From Candidatus Rifleibacteriota bacterium (GTDB lineage: Bacteria > Riflebacteria > Ozemobacteria > Ozemobacterales > Ozemobacteraceae), in the NCBI GenBank assembly GCA_029564115.1, contig JAKQQP010000577.1, positions 1 through 11,159 on the forward strand: 11,159 nt of DNA, read 5' to 3'. A program made the translations under genes and the position numbers. The notes below the pieces were generated by a model. The model saw only the letters and a list, made by a program, of their open reading frames with translations. It did not search any database and was not told the origin of the DNA. Shown here piece after piece: positions 1 through 6,147 of this stretch (its first letter is position 1; each line of letters opens with the position of its first letter).

Positions 1-2
1 CT

Positions 3-86
3 CTTCCGGACAAGCCGAAGAGCCGTCTGCAGAAATATCGGTTAACAGAAGCCGGGAAGGCTTTCTTGACCTCTACGGACTCATGA
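3..86 (+). CDS. 3' end of a winged-helix regulator (AlbA_2/RecG-like or Fic-type), partial
   Basis: This is the last 27 codons of a plus-strand gene whose start lies left of the window; it ends at TGA 84-86. The residues KPKSRLQKYRLTEAGKAFL look like the C-terminal winged-helix wing found at the end of AlbA_2/RecG-like ATP-binding regulators and some Fic proteins, where a similar 'DKPxSRLQKYRLTxKG' tail is common. That match is recalled, not computed. Of the other two plus frames, one hits a stop by base 45 and the other reads to a stop near 98 without a recognisable motif. The family assignment is tentative because only the tail can be seen. Confidence 0.5.
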   Translation, partial: LPDKPKSRLQKYRLTEAGKAFLTSTDS

Positions 87-274
87 TAGTAACTTGATGC
101 GGTCGAGTTTTTTATGCGCAGTCGATCAGGTAAATTTAAAAAAAGTTACCCGGTAACACGAAATTTTTGACCGTGGTATTGCACCGTGGTTATTTGTTCG
201 ATTCCGAAAAATAAAATCAGCTTTAGATGCGGGTAGCAGTTGTGTGTTTGATAGCGACCCTTGCTAGTGTACTC

Positions 275-309
275 AACAAAAAACCCGCTCCAAGAGCGGG
301 TTTTTTGTT
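275..309 (+). terminator. Strong intrinsic terminator
   Basis: A perfect 16-bp inverted repeat pairs 275-290 with 294-309 around the 3-base loop CAA. The GC-rich upper stem (CCCGCTC/GAGCGGG) is flanked by an A-tract on the left and a run of six T on the right, so it can work as a Rho-independent terminator in both directions. It lies about 190 bases after the upstream stop codon and would insulate the RhuM promoter from read-through. Confidence 0.9.
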
Positions 310-359
310 GCCCAGATTAGGTGAAGCTCGACGGTTTTTACTCAAAATTGTCTTTTGTG

Positions 360-388
360 GGGACAAAATAGTGACAAGACCCTATAAT
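360..388 (+). promoter_or_regulatory. Probable sigma70-type promoter of the RhuM gene
   Basis: A perfect TATAAT at 383-388 lies 17 bp after GGGACA (360-365), which matches the last three bases of the -35 consensus. Transcription would begin near 395. That leaves almost no leader for the ATG at 408 but about 50 bases for the ATG at 444, which helped choose the start of the next gene. The -35 box is weak. Confidence 0.5.
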
Positions 389-443
389 GAACAAAACAGG
401 TTAAAGTATGTCTCTGCAAACCGGGAAGGCCAGTTTTAATGCC

Positions 444-1472
444 ATGAAACAAGCACCGACCGCCAATTCAGAAATTCTTATCTATTCAGCCCCCGACGGC
501 GCCATCAAAATTGACGTTCAGCTTGAGAACGACACCGTTTGGCTTACTCAGGCTGATATGGCCAGGTTGTTTCAAACTACTCAGCAGAATATAAGTCAGC
601 ATTTGCAGACCATCTATGAAGAAAAAGAACTGACAACCGAAGCAACTTACAAGAAAATCTTGTTAGTTCGTCAAGAAGGTAACAGAGAGGTCCGGCGTGA
701 GATTGAACATTACAATCTCGATGCAATCATATCTGTCGGCTATCGGGTAAAGAGCAGAATCGCCACTGAGTTTCGCATCTGGGCGACGCAAAAGCTCAAA
801 GAATACATTGTTAAAGGCTTTGCTTTAAACGACGAGCGCTTTAAGTCCGGCAGTTCGATGAACTACTTCACCGAGCTGCAGGAACGCATAAGAGAGATCA
901 GACTCTCAGAGCGCTTTTTTTATCAGAAGATAAAAGACATTTACACAACGAGCATAGATTATGATCCGAATGACGAGAAGACTAGAGAGTTTTTCAAGAT
1001 CGTTCAGAACAAGCTGCTCTGGGCAATTAGTAAGCAGACGGCCGCCGAGCTTGTTTACCGACGGGTTGATGCTTCCTTGCCGTTGATGGGTATGCAGTCG
1101 TATGACAAAACCGCCTTTGCGATTAAAAAGAATGATGTCAGCATCGCCAAGAACTACCTGGCCGAAGATGAGATCAAACTGTTGGGCCTGCTGGTCGAAC
1201 AGTATCTTGCCTTTGCCGAAGCAATGGCGCAGCAGCGAACGCCAATGTATATGGCCGACTGGATCAAACGCCTCGACACCATCATTCAGATGAACGGCCG
1301 CGAATTGCTAAATCACGCCGGCAAAATCAGCCACGAAAAAGCCCTCGAAAAGTCAGCCCAGGAATACAACAAGTTCAGAGAAACCCAGAAACAGCTCGAA
1401 TACGAAGAAAGCCTCAAAGAACTCGAACGCGACATTCAGAGTCTTAAAAAGCGAAGTCCAAAGCAGAGTTAA
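444..1472 (+). CDS. rhuM: RhuM-family (virulence RhuM) protein
   Basis: A 342-residue protein of the RhuM family (Pfam Virulence_RhuM), named after a gene in Salmonella pathogenicity island 3. Its biochemical activity is not established to my knowledge. The family hallmarks are clear: an N-terminal helix-turn-helix around residues 33-57 (VWLTQADMARLF...QQNISQHL), the block YNLDAIISVGYRVKS at 90-104 and FRIWATQKLKEY from 110. The last ~40 residues are charged and probably form a coiled coil. Length is normal for the family. I chose ATG 444 because family members start a few residues before the 'ILIYS' strand and the predicted transcript starts near 395; GGGAAGG at 423-429 is a somewhat distant ribosome site. 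ATG 408, with AGG at 398-400, is the alternative and adds 12 residues. Such genes are frequent on genomic islands; a DNA-binding or defence role is inference. Confidence 0.88.
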   Translation: MKQAPTANSEILIYSAPDGAIKIDVQLENDTVWLTQADMARLFQTTQQNISQHLQTIYEEKELTTEATYKKILLVRQEGNREVRREIEHYNLDAIISVGYRVKSRIATEFRIWATQKLKEYIVKGFALNDERFKSGSSMNYFTELQERIREIRLSERFFYQKIKDIYTTSIDYDPNDEKTREFFKIVQNKLLWAISKQTAAELVYRRVDASLPLMGMQSYDKTAFAIKKNDVSIAKNYLAEDEIKLLGLLVEQYLAFAEAMAQQRTPMYMADWIKRLDTIIQMNGRELLNHAGKISHEKALEKSAQEYNKFRETQKQLEYEESLKELERDIQSLKKRSPKQS

Positions 1473-1482
1473 ACCTGGAGCA

Positions 1483-1509
1483 TTGTAATAGCACAAGTCA
1501 AAGTATAAA
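1483..1509 (+). promoter_or_regulatory. Possible weak promoter for the DUF6387-like gene
   Basis: TATAAA at 1504-1509 is preceded by TTGTAA at 1483-1488, but the 15-bp spacing is shorter than optimal. It lies in the 55-base gap after the RhuM stop. If used, the downstream gene has its own transcript; otherwise it is read from the RhuM promoter. Confidence 0.3.
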
Positions 1510-1527
1510 AGCGCGGGGTATTAAGAA

Positions 1528-2460
1528 ATGCGTATTTCAAAAAAAGTAATGCAGCCTGATTGGTTCCGATTGGAAAACTATAAACAAAAAAAGTTATTGT
1601 CCTTATCCTTGCTTGATTGGTTGATTCAATTTGAAATTCGGTTTGCTGTTAGGCGGGAGTTCATTGAGCGAACAACGTTTAGCTGCAAACTGGAAGCCAT
1701 TACAAATAGTGAGCAAAAACCAAGTGAACCGGCCAGTGTGCTGGCTGGACATTTTGTAAATATAGCGGCTAGCAGAGAAGAATCAGCAAGCAGAGAAAAA
1801 CAGAGACAGGCGAAGATTTTACAAGAGCAAAAAGACGAATATCAGCGAAAAATACATTCCCTAATCGGTCTAATTCAAGAGCAAGGAATAGTTGATCCAG
1901 AGGCTGCGCTAGAGCTTATTGAAAAAGATGACCTGGAGTTTTATAGATTGAAATGGATCATTGAGAAAAAATGCAGGAGAGATGCTGATAGCAGTCGAAT
2001 CGTGGGCGGTTTAAACTATAACCAGCTTCAAACCCTATTGAAGGAAATAGAAAATCAATATGGGCAGGAACAGGAGATTGATTCAGATCCTTTTCCTGAA
2101 TGGAAATATTCCAAGCCTATTGATTTGCATCAAAGACACGGGATAATCAAAGTGCCATTAGAATTGCCTGATCATCTGCTAGTTGAACAGTTCAAGGCGT
2201 GGTTGAAGCTTAAAAGAAAGGAAATTTCTCCTGCCTACCATAGGAGAAGGCAGAAGACCTGGGTTACTTGTTATCTTTTGCCGGTATTGGATTTAAAACA
2301 TTGGATTGATCGCAATAATCTGGTTTGGACAACTGAAAGCCTTATCAAAATAGCTTCAAATAGGATGTTGGATAGGGGAAATTTTGAAAGAACAACCAGC
2401 GTCTGGTTGAAGAAGGTTTTGTCTGCCAAGTTTCTTTCTACTTTGGAAAAAGCAGTTTGA
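1528..2460 (+). CDS. DUF6387-like protein of unknown function
   Basis: A 310-residue soluble protein with no signal peptide or membrane segment. The start resembles DUF6387 proteins, which open with a basic stretch, then P-x-WF-x-L-x-x-Y and a tryptophan block; here MQPDWFRLENY (residues 8-18) and SLLDWLIQFEIR (27-38). The C-terminal region has the family-like pattern FKAWL...R (222-230), W-x-x-CYLLPVLDLKHW (245-259) and a final basic helix (286-305). A charged, probably coiled-coil section lies at 84-112. I assign the family from memory of these motifs, with moderate certainty. No activity is known to me; family members often sit on mobile islands. GGGG at 1515-1518 is a plausible but spaced ribosome site. 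The gene is visibly more AT-rich than its neighbours, hinting at a separate origin. Confidence 0.7.
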   Translation: MRISKKVMQPDWFRLENYKQKKLLSLSLLDWLIQFEIRFAVRREFIERTTFSCKLEAITNSEQKPSEPASVLAGHFVNIAASREESASREKQRQAKILQEQKDEYQRKIHSLIGLIQEQGIVDPEAALELIEKDDLEFYRLKWIIEKKCRRDADSSRIVGGLNYNQLQTLLKEIENQYGQEQEIDSDPFPEWKYSKPIDLHQRHGIIKVPLELPDHLLVEQFKAWLKLKRKEISPAYHRRRQKTWVTCYLLPVLDLKHWIDRNNLVWTTESLIKIASNRMLDRGNFERTTSVWLKKVLSAKFLSTLEKAV

Positions 2461-2488
2461 TGCTCAGATGAGCTTGAATAAAAGATTG

Positions 2489-2513
2489 AAAGTTGTAAAT
2501 TAACTTTTTTTTT
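2489..2513 (+). terminator. Weak possible terminator after the DUF6387-like gene
   Basis: AAAGTT (2489-2494) can pair with AACTTT (2502-2507) around a 7-base loop, followed by more T to 2513. The stem is short and has a single GC pair, so termination would be inefficient. It is the only candidate before the AlpA-type gene. Confidence 0.25.
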
Positions 2514-2539
2514 AACTTCATATGTTTTGCCATTTCATT

Positions 2540-2575
2540 CCCCTAAGATGAGTTTGTAAAAATTCATCTTAGGGG
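2540..2575 (+). promoter_or_regulatory. Long inverted repeat covering the alpA ribosome binding site
   Basis: CCCCTAAGATGA (2540-2551) and TCATCTTAGGGG (2564-2575) form a perfect 12-bp inverted repeat. Pairing can continue inward by one G-T and three A-T pairs to the tetraloop GTAA (2556-2559), giving about 16 bp. The right arm contains the AGGGG ribosome-binding sequence, 7-8 bases before ATG 2584. In RNA the hairpin would hide that site; in DNA the repeat could be an operator for a dimeric regulator, perhaps AlpA itself. There is no T-tract after it, so it is not a typical terminator. Confidence 0.7.
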
Positions 2576-2583
2576 GAAAAATA

Positions 2584-2877
2584 ATGGCTAATAAAGCATT
2601 AGACAGCATTTCTGCTGATGCCGCTTCCAAATTGAACCGGCATCAGCGGCGAGCGGCAGGAGCCGGCGTTGAAACGCCTGCTTCTTTGCCCGAAACCGGT
2701 TTCTTGCGAATCAAGCATATCCTCAAGTTCATTCCGGTAAGCAAGGCTACATTCTGGAACGGCGTTCGCAGCGGCAGATTTCCAAAGCCCATACCGAAGC
2801 GACCAGGAGAACGCGCGACTTTCTGGCGCGTTGAAGACATCCGGACTCTTATCGCTGATATGGGCTCAGAAAACTGA
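2584..2877 (+). CDS. alpA: AlpA-type excision/activation regulator
   Basis: A 97-residue DNA-binding protein of the AlpA family (Phage_AlpA, MerR-like winged helix). AlpA of prophage CP4-57 activates the excision gene, and AlpA-like proteins are the usual master activators of Gram-negative phage-inducible islands. The domain covers about residues 38-93: FLRIKHILKFIPVSKATFWNG forms the helix-turn-helix, RFPKPIPKR the wing, and ATFWRVEDIRTLI the closing strand and helix, all typical. The first ~35 residues are a basic, probably flexible extension (NRHQRRAAG). The GGGGG ribosome site sits inside a long inverted repeat, suggesting control at translation or by repressor binding. It is the first gene of a same-strand module with the zinc-ribbon, replication and terS genes. 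Function in this island is inferred from family and context. Confidence 0.85.
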   Translation: MANKALDSISADAASKLNRHQRRAAGAGVETPASLPETGFLRIKHILKFIPVSKATFWNGVRSGRFPKPIPKRPGERATFWRVEDIRTLIADMGSEN

Positions 2878-2903
2878 TTTCAACATAGCCACGGAGGGCG
2901 AAT

Positions 2904-3077
2904 ATGAAATGTGAAATGTGCAATACAACCGCAACTTATCTAACCACCGCAATCTTGCCGTTTGCCAGACAGGAAATTGATTCTGTGCTTGTCTTATGCG
3001 AGCAATGTAAAGCCAGGCTCGAAGAACTGATTCTCGCATGTGCAAGCGATCTTGCAGAGCCAGATCAGGAGCCTTAA
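2904..3077 (+). CDS. Small Cys4 zinc-ribbon protein
   Basis: A 57-residue protein with a strong ribosome site, GGAGGG at 2893-2898, 5 bases before ATG 2904. It begins MKCEMCNTTATYL and has two CxxC pairs, Cys3/Cys6 and Cys32/Cys35 (LCEQC), spaced like a zinc ribbon, followed by a short helix (KARLEELILACA) and an acidic tail. Its TAA directly abuts the ATG of the replication initiator at 3078, and that gene's ribosome site AGGAG (3067-3071) lies inside this gene, so the two are translationally coupled. I do not recognise a named family. A zinc-binding adaptor role in transcription or replication is plausible but unproven. The good start signal, gene spacing and cysteine pairs make it a real gene. 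Confidence 0.8.
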   Translation: MKCEMCNTTATYLTTAILPFARQEIDSVLVLCEQCKARLEELILACASDLAEPDQEP

Positions 3078-3890
3078 ATGCCAAAAAGATACATAAGCTC
3101 AGACCTGTGGAACGATGCCGCCATCGAAAGACTGACATCTCATGCCAGATATCTGTTCATATATCTCATCACCAGTCCTCATACTTCTCAGGCAGGAATT
3201 GGTCAGGCAACCGACAGAAAGATATCAAGCGAAACTGGAATAGATCAGGAAAGCCTGGCAAAGATTTTCGAGGAGTTGAAAGAATTGGTTGTTCGCCATC
3301 AAGAATGGTTTTGGGTTAAAAACTTCTTGAAACATCAGGGCCAGAACAAAAATTTTTGTATTGCGGCACTCAAATATGCAGAAAAAACGCCATTCTTCGA
3401 TGAATTTAACCAGAACTGTGCAAGCATCATCTCACAATATAAAGTAAGACAGATCAGATCAGAACAGGGGGTATCGAAACCGTATGCTGACGGTATCAAT
3501 ACGGTATCCGAACAGTATCGAAACGGTATAGATATGGTATCGGAACGGTATCGATACCGTATCGATACCCTTTCAGAGACGTTCGCTGAAACTCTGGAAC
3601 CGGTTTCATTACAGGCGACACCTATTACAGGCACGACCGAAAATCAAAAAGTCATTCTTTGCTGGTCAGAAAAGCTCAGTATTATTCAATTTTCAGAGCT
3701 GGAAAAGATGGCGATTCATGAGCTTGATAAGCTCGGTTGCATACCTGATGATGCTTTTCAAGCCCGGCTTGAGAACCCCAAATACTTTGGCAGGCTCGAT
3801 GGCGAGCACACAAAACGCCTGATCATCACCCAGAAAGACATCAGACTGGCGAAAAAAGCATCAGGCCATGGCCTGCCATGCGCGTTCTAG
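3078..3890 (+). CDS. Phage-type replication initiator (replisome organiser), origin inside gene
   Basis: A 270-residue protein resembling the N-terminal winged-helix replication proteins of phages and islands. Residues 1-110 (PKRYISSDLWNDAAIERLT...ARYLFIYLITSPHT...KISSETGI) match the layout of DnaD/replisome-organiser N-terminal domains that bind origin DNA: a short strand, a helix-turn-helix and the end FLKHQGQNKNF. Residues 132-168 are an 11-residue repeat (VSEQYRNGIDM, VSERYRYRIDT) that is a by-product of nine 11-bp DNA units. The C-terminal 80 residues are a separate helical domain that could recruit the helicase. Start ATG 3078 has AGGAG at 3067-3071. The next gene is a primase-helicase, 11 bases after the stop, so the pair forms a replication cassette. 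Having iterons inside the initiator gene is like lambda O. Initiator function is inferred; exact family uncertain. Confidence 0.72.
   Translation: MPKRYISSDLWNDAAIERLTSHARYLFIYLITSPHTSQAGIGQATDRKISSETGIDQESLAKIFEELKELVVRHQEWFWVKNFLKHQGQNKNFCIAALKYAEKTPFFDEFNQNCASIISQYKVRQIRSEQGVSKPYADGINTVSEQYRNGIDMVSERYRYRIDTLSETFAETLEPVSLQATPITGTTENQKVILCWSEKLSIIQFSELEKMAIHELDKLGCIPDDAFQARLENPKYFGRLDGEHTKRLIITQKDIRLAKKASGHGLPCAF
3470..3568 (+). repeat. Nine tandem 11-bp iterons, probable replication origin
   Basis: Nine consecutive 11-bp units start at 3470, 3481, 3492, 3503, 3514, 3525, 3536, 3547 and 3558. The consensus is GGTATCGAAAC. The best-kept units are those at 3470, 3503, 3536 and 3547; the second (CGTATGCTGAC) and sixth (GGTATAGATAT) are the most diverged. 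The period is exact, with no insertions, and close to one helical turn, so bound proteins would lie on nearly one face. Because 11 is not a multiple of three, the DNA repeat gives an 11-residue protein repeat in the host gene. The last two units also form GGTATCGATACC palindromes. Two GATC sites at 3452-3460 lie just upstream. The position inside an initiator gene argues for an origin. Confidence 0.8.
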
Positions 3891-3901
3891 GAGAAGACCA
3901 G

Positions 3902-5569
3902 ATGAAAAAATTCAGTGACTTTGGCATCGATGTAAAAGGGGCATCCGGCGAAACAAAGACTATATGTCCACAATGCAGCGGTCAGCGCAAAAAGAAAAAC
4001 TACCCATGTCTCAATGTAAACCTCGACAAAGGTGTCTGGCATTGCTGGCATTGTGAATGGTCTGGCAGCTTGAGTGGCGGTATCTGGCGGGAAGCCCAGA
4101 AAAAAGTGATTTACAATCGCCCCGTGGCTGCAGATAGAAAACTTTCTGCTCAGTGGCGCTGCTGGTTAAATCAGCGCGGTATATCTGATCAGACCATAGA
4201 TGATAACGGCATATTCGGCCAGAAGGTCTACATGCCTCAAATAGAAGCTGAAACGGATGCGGTTTGTTTTCCTTTCTATCGTAACGGTGAATTGATCAAC
4301 ATAAAATACCGTGACGCACAAAAGAACTTTCGTATGGCGGCCGGGGCTGAGAGAGTTCTTTACGGTCTTGATCAGATTGCTGAAGATTGCCTGATCTGGG
4401 TGGAAGGCGAAATAGATAAGCTCAGTCTTTATGAGGCGGGGTTCAAATCATGTGTTTCTGTTCCTGACGGAGCGCCATCACCATCGACCAGAAATTACAG
4501 CAGCAAATTTGATTATCTCGAAACCAGCCAGGCAATGATCGAAAAAACCAAAAAGCATGTAATTGCTGTTGATGAAGATGAACCCGGCCAGAAACTGCGT
4601 GCCGAACTGGTCAGAAGAATCGGCGCAGAGAAATGCTATATTGCGCGCTGGCCAGCCGGCTGCAAAGATGCTAACGAAGTCTTAATGCGACTTGGTAAAG
4701 ATGTTGTCATCGAAGCTATCGAGTTTGCCAGGCCAGCACCTATTGAGGGAACTTTTTCGGTTTCTGAAGTGTTTGACGACTTGATGGAGCTTTACCAGAA
4801 CGGCGAAGTAGGTGGTTTAACATCAGGTTGGCCTGAATTTGATAAGCTTTATACCGTCAGGCCAGGCGACTTCACTGTTGTTACTGGTATTCCGTCACAT
4901 GGAAAATCAGAATTTCTTGATGCCTTAATCATAAAGCTGGCCCAGAAGCACGGCCTGAGATTTGCTCTCTGCAGCCCGGAAAACCAGCCGATTCACCTTC
5001 ATGTAAAGAAGCTTGCAGAAAAATGGGCGGGCAGGCCGTTCTTTGAAAAGTTTAACGACCGAATGTCGGTTGATGAATTGGTAAGTGCCTGTGGCGATCT
5101 TAACAATCACTTCACTTTTATATTGCCGGAATCACCGACAATAGACTGCATTTTAAGGCTTGCCAGAGCCTCCGTTTTGCGCGACGGCATTAACGGCCTG
5201 GTAATTGACCCATGGAACGAGCTTGAACACTCGCGACCGCCCGGTTTGAGTGAAACCGAGTATATCAGCGACAGCCTGCGAAAGATGCGGCAGTTTGCCA
5301 GGCAAAATAACATTCATCTCTGGGTTGTTGCTCATCCGACCAAACTACAGAAGCGCAACGGCCGGGCCAATGAATATGAAGTGCCTACTCCTTACGATAT
5401 TGCCGGCAGTGCCAACTGGCGTAACAAAGCTGATAACTGTCTGACTGTTTATCGTAACCCCGAAACGGTAGATGTTCTGGTGCAAAAAATTAGAGTTAAA
5501 GAGGTTGGTCGTATTGGCATGGCAACCTTTAAATACAAGCTTTCAACAGGCGAATTTGTGCCTGCTTAA
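3902..5569 (+). CDS. Phage/satellite primase-helicase (T7 gp4-like)
   Basis: A 555-residue bifunctional replication enzyme that would make RNA primers and unwind DNA at the fork. In order: a zinc-binding domain with Cys22/Cys25 and Cys48/Cys51 (CPQC...CWHC); a TOPRIM primase domain with the catalytic glutamate in WVEGEID (Glu168) and the acidic pair in VDEDE (Asp224, Asp226); then a DnaB/gp4-like RecA-fold helicase with Walker A GIPSHGKS (329-336), Walker B LVIDPWNE (Asp436), the WVVAHPTK block and YDIAGSANWRNKAD near the C-terminus. Length and order match T7 gp4-type enzymes. I chose ATG 3902 because AGGAG at 3889-3893 sits 8 bases upstream; ATG 3878 would overlap the initiator gene and lacks such a site. 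With the initiator and its iterons, it gives the element most of its own replication machinery. All catalytic residues I looked for are present. Confidence 0.93.
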   Translation: MKKFSDFGIDVKGASGETKTICPQCSGQRKKKNYPCLNVNLDKGVWHCWHCEWSGSLSGGIWREAQKKVIYNRPVAADRKLSAQWRCWLNQRGISDQTIDDNGIFGQKVYMPQIEAETDAVCFPFYRNGELINIKYRDAQKNFRMAAGAERVLYGLDQIAEDCLIWVEGEIDKLSLYEAGFKSCVSVPDGAPSPSTRNYSSKFDYLETSQAMIEKTKKHVIAVDEDEPGQKLRAELVRRIGAEKCYIARWPAGCKDANEVLMRLGKDVVIEAIEFARPAPIEGTFSVSEVFDDLMELYQNGEVGGLTSGWPEFDKLYTVRPGDFTVVTGIPSHGKSEFLDALIIKLAQKHGLRFALCSPENQPIHLHVKKLAEKWAGRPFFEKFNDRMSVDELVSACGDLNNHFTFILPESPTIDCILRLARASVLRDGINGLVIDPWNELEHSRPPGLSETEYISDSLRKMRQFARQNNIHLWVVAHPTKLQKRNGRANEYEVPTPYDIAGSANWRNKADNCLTVYRNPETVDVLVQKIRVKEVGRIGMATFKYKLSTGEFVPA

Positions 5570-5595
5570 AAGTTTTCCACAACAACACACATTTG

Positions 5596-5613
5596 TTATC
5601 AGAAAACTGATAA
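5596..5613. promoter_or_regulatory. Inverted repeat upstream of the terminase gene
   Basis: TTATCAG (5596-5602) and CTGATAA (5607-5613) are perfect inverted copies around an AAAA loop, ending 9 bases before ATG 5623. There is no clear Shine-Dalgarno sequence between it and the start. It could be an operator or a leader hairpin lowering translation; it is too AT-rich and lacks a T-tract for a normal plus-strand terminator. Confidence 0.4.
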
Positions 5614-5622
5614 AATAAAAGT

Positions 5623-6087
5623 ATGAATACCAACAACAATAACGAATCAGCATTTATGAAACTCGCGCCGAAACGGCGTAACTTTGTCGAATACTACTTT
5701 GCCTGCGAGATGAACGCGACTCAGGCCGCAGCCAAAGCTGGTTACAGCAGGCGCAGCGCCAGAACCCAGGCAGAATTTCTTATGAAAAACCCTGCCGTCA
5801 GAGCCGCCATCGAAGAGAAACGGCAAGAAATCGCAAGAAAAAACGACGTAACGCCAGATTGGGTAGTTGCAAATGCCAAAAAAGTAGTCATTCGCTGCAT
5901 GCAGGAAGAACCAGTTTACGATAAAAACGGCAACCCAACCGGCGAATACCGCTTCGACTCCGCCGGCGCCGTCAGCGCTCTCAGAATCCTCGCCAAATTC
6001 CTCGGCATGGAAAAATCCACCGTCGAGCACCAGAGCACCGGCGGCCTCGGCATAGTCCTAAACCTGAATGGCCGCCAGGCGCCATAG
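5623..6087 (+). CDS. terS: Phage terminase small subunit
   Basis: A 154-residue protein of the Terminase_2 family, the small subunit that recognises the pac/cos site on viral DNA and guides the large subunit to it. The hallmark N-terminal helix-turn-helix region runs from KLAPKRRNFVEYYF (14-26) through NATQAAAKAGYSRRSA (31-46) to MKNPAVRAAI (54-63), followed by a helical oligomerisation region with FDSAGAVSALRILAKFLGME (111-130). Length is usual for the family. No large terminase gene follows; the next gene is a convergent restriction subunit. A lone terS after replication genes is characteristic of phage-inducible islands, which use it to redirect a helper phage's packaging motor. ATG 5623 has no obvious ribosome site; Met12 (5656) has none either. 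Family assignment is firm; hijacking is inference. Confidence 0.9.
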   Translation: MNTNNNNESAFMKLAPKRRNFVEYYFACEMNATQAAAKAGYSRRSARTQAEFLMKNPAVRAAIEEKRQEIARKNDVTPDWVVANAKKVVIRCMQEEPVYDKNGNPTGEYRFDSAGAVSALRILAKFLGMEKSTVEHQSTGGLGIVLNLNGRQAP

Positions 6088-6147
6088 AATTGCCAAGGCT
6101 GAATTCCATCAACATTATAAAATCGCCAGGACAGAAGAGCATAAAGG

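Larger units (their letters stand above)
87..443. other. Intergenic stretch with terminator, palindrome and promoter
   Basis: I see no convincing gene here. One open frame at 227-439 runs straight through the terminator hairpin and resembles no family. Visible structures are a GTTACC-C-GGTAAC palindrome at 145-157, two direct copies of ACCGTGGT at 170-177 and 183-190, a strong intrinsic terminator at 275-309 and a promoter at 360-388. The segment separates the upstream transcription unit from the RhuM gene. Confidence 0.6.

Noticed and set aside
195..210. T-arm-like sequence TGTTCGATTCC suggesting a tRNA 3' end
   Set aside because: The flanking bases do not pair into a T stem, and no acceptor or anticodon arm is visible, so it is not a tRNA. 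It could at most be an att-site remnant, which cannot be shown here.
227..439. Open reading frame of 70 codons upstream of the RhuM gene
   Set aside because: It crosses the perfect terminator hairpin and the promoter, overlaps the RhuM gene's other candidate start and resembles no known protein.
3470..3568. CRISPR array reading of the 11-bp repeats
   Set aside because: The units are directly tandem without spacers, too short, and lie within a coding gene.
3335..3634. Minus-strand open frame rich in RYRSDTIS repeats
   Set aside because: It is the antisense reading of the 11-bp iterons inside the initiator gene; the repeat makes several frames open. There is no ribosome site or known motif.
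5647..6030. Minus-strand 127-codon open frame opposite terS
   Set aside because: It is fully antisense to a clear terminase small subunit and shows no motif.
6088..6147. Terminator between convergent terS and res
   Set aside because: Only weak, short inverted repeats without T-tracts are visible, so none is annotated.
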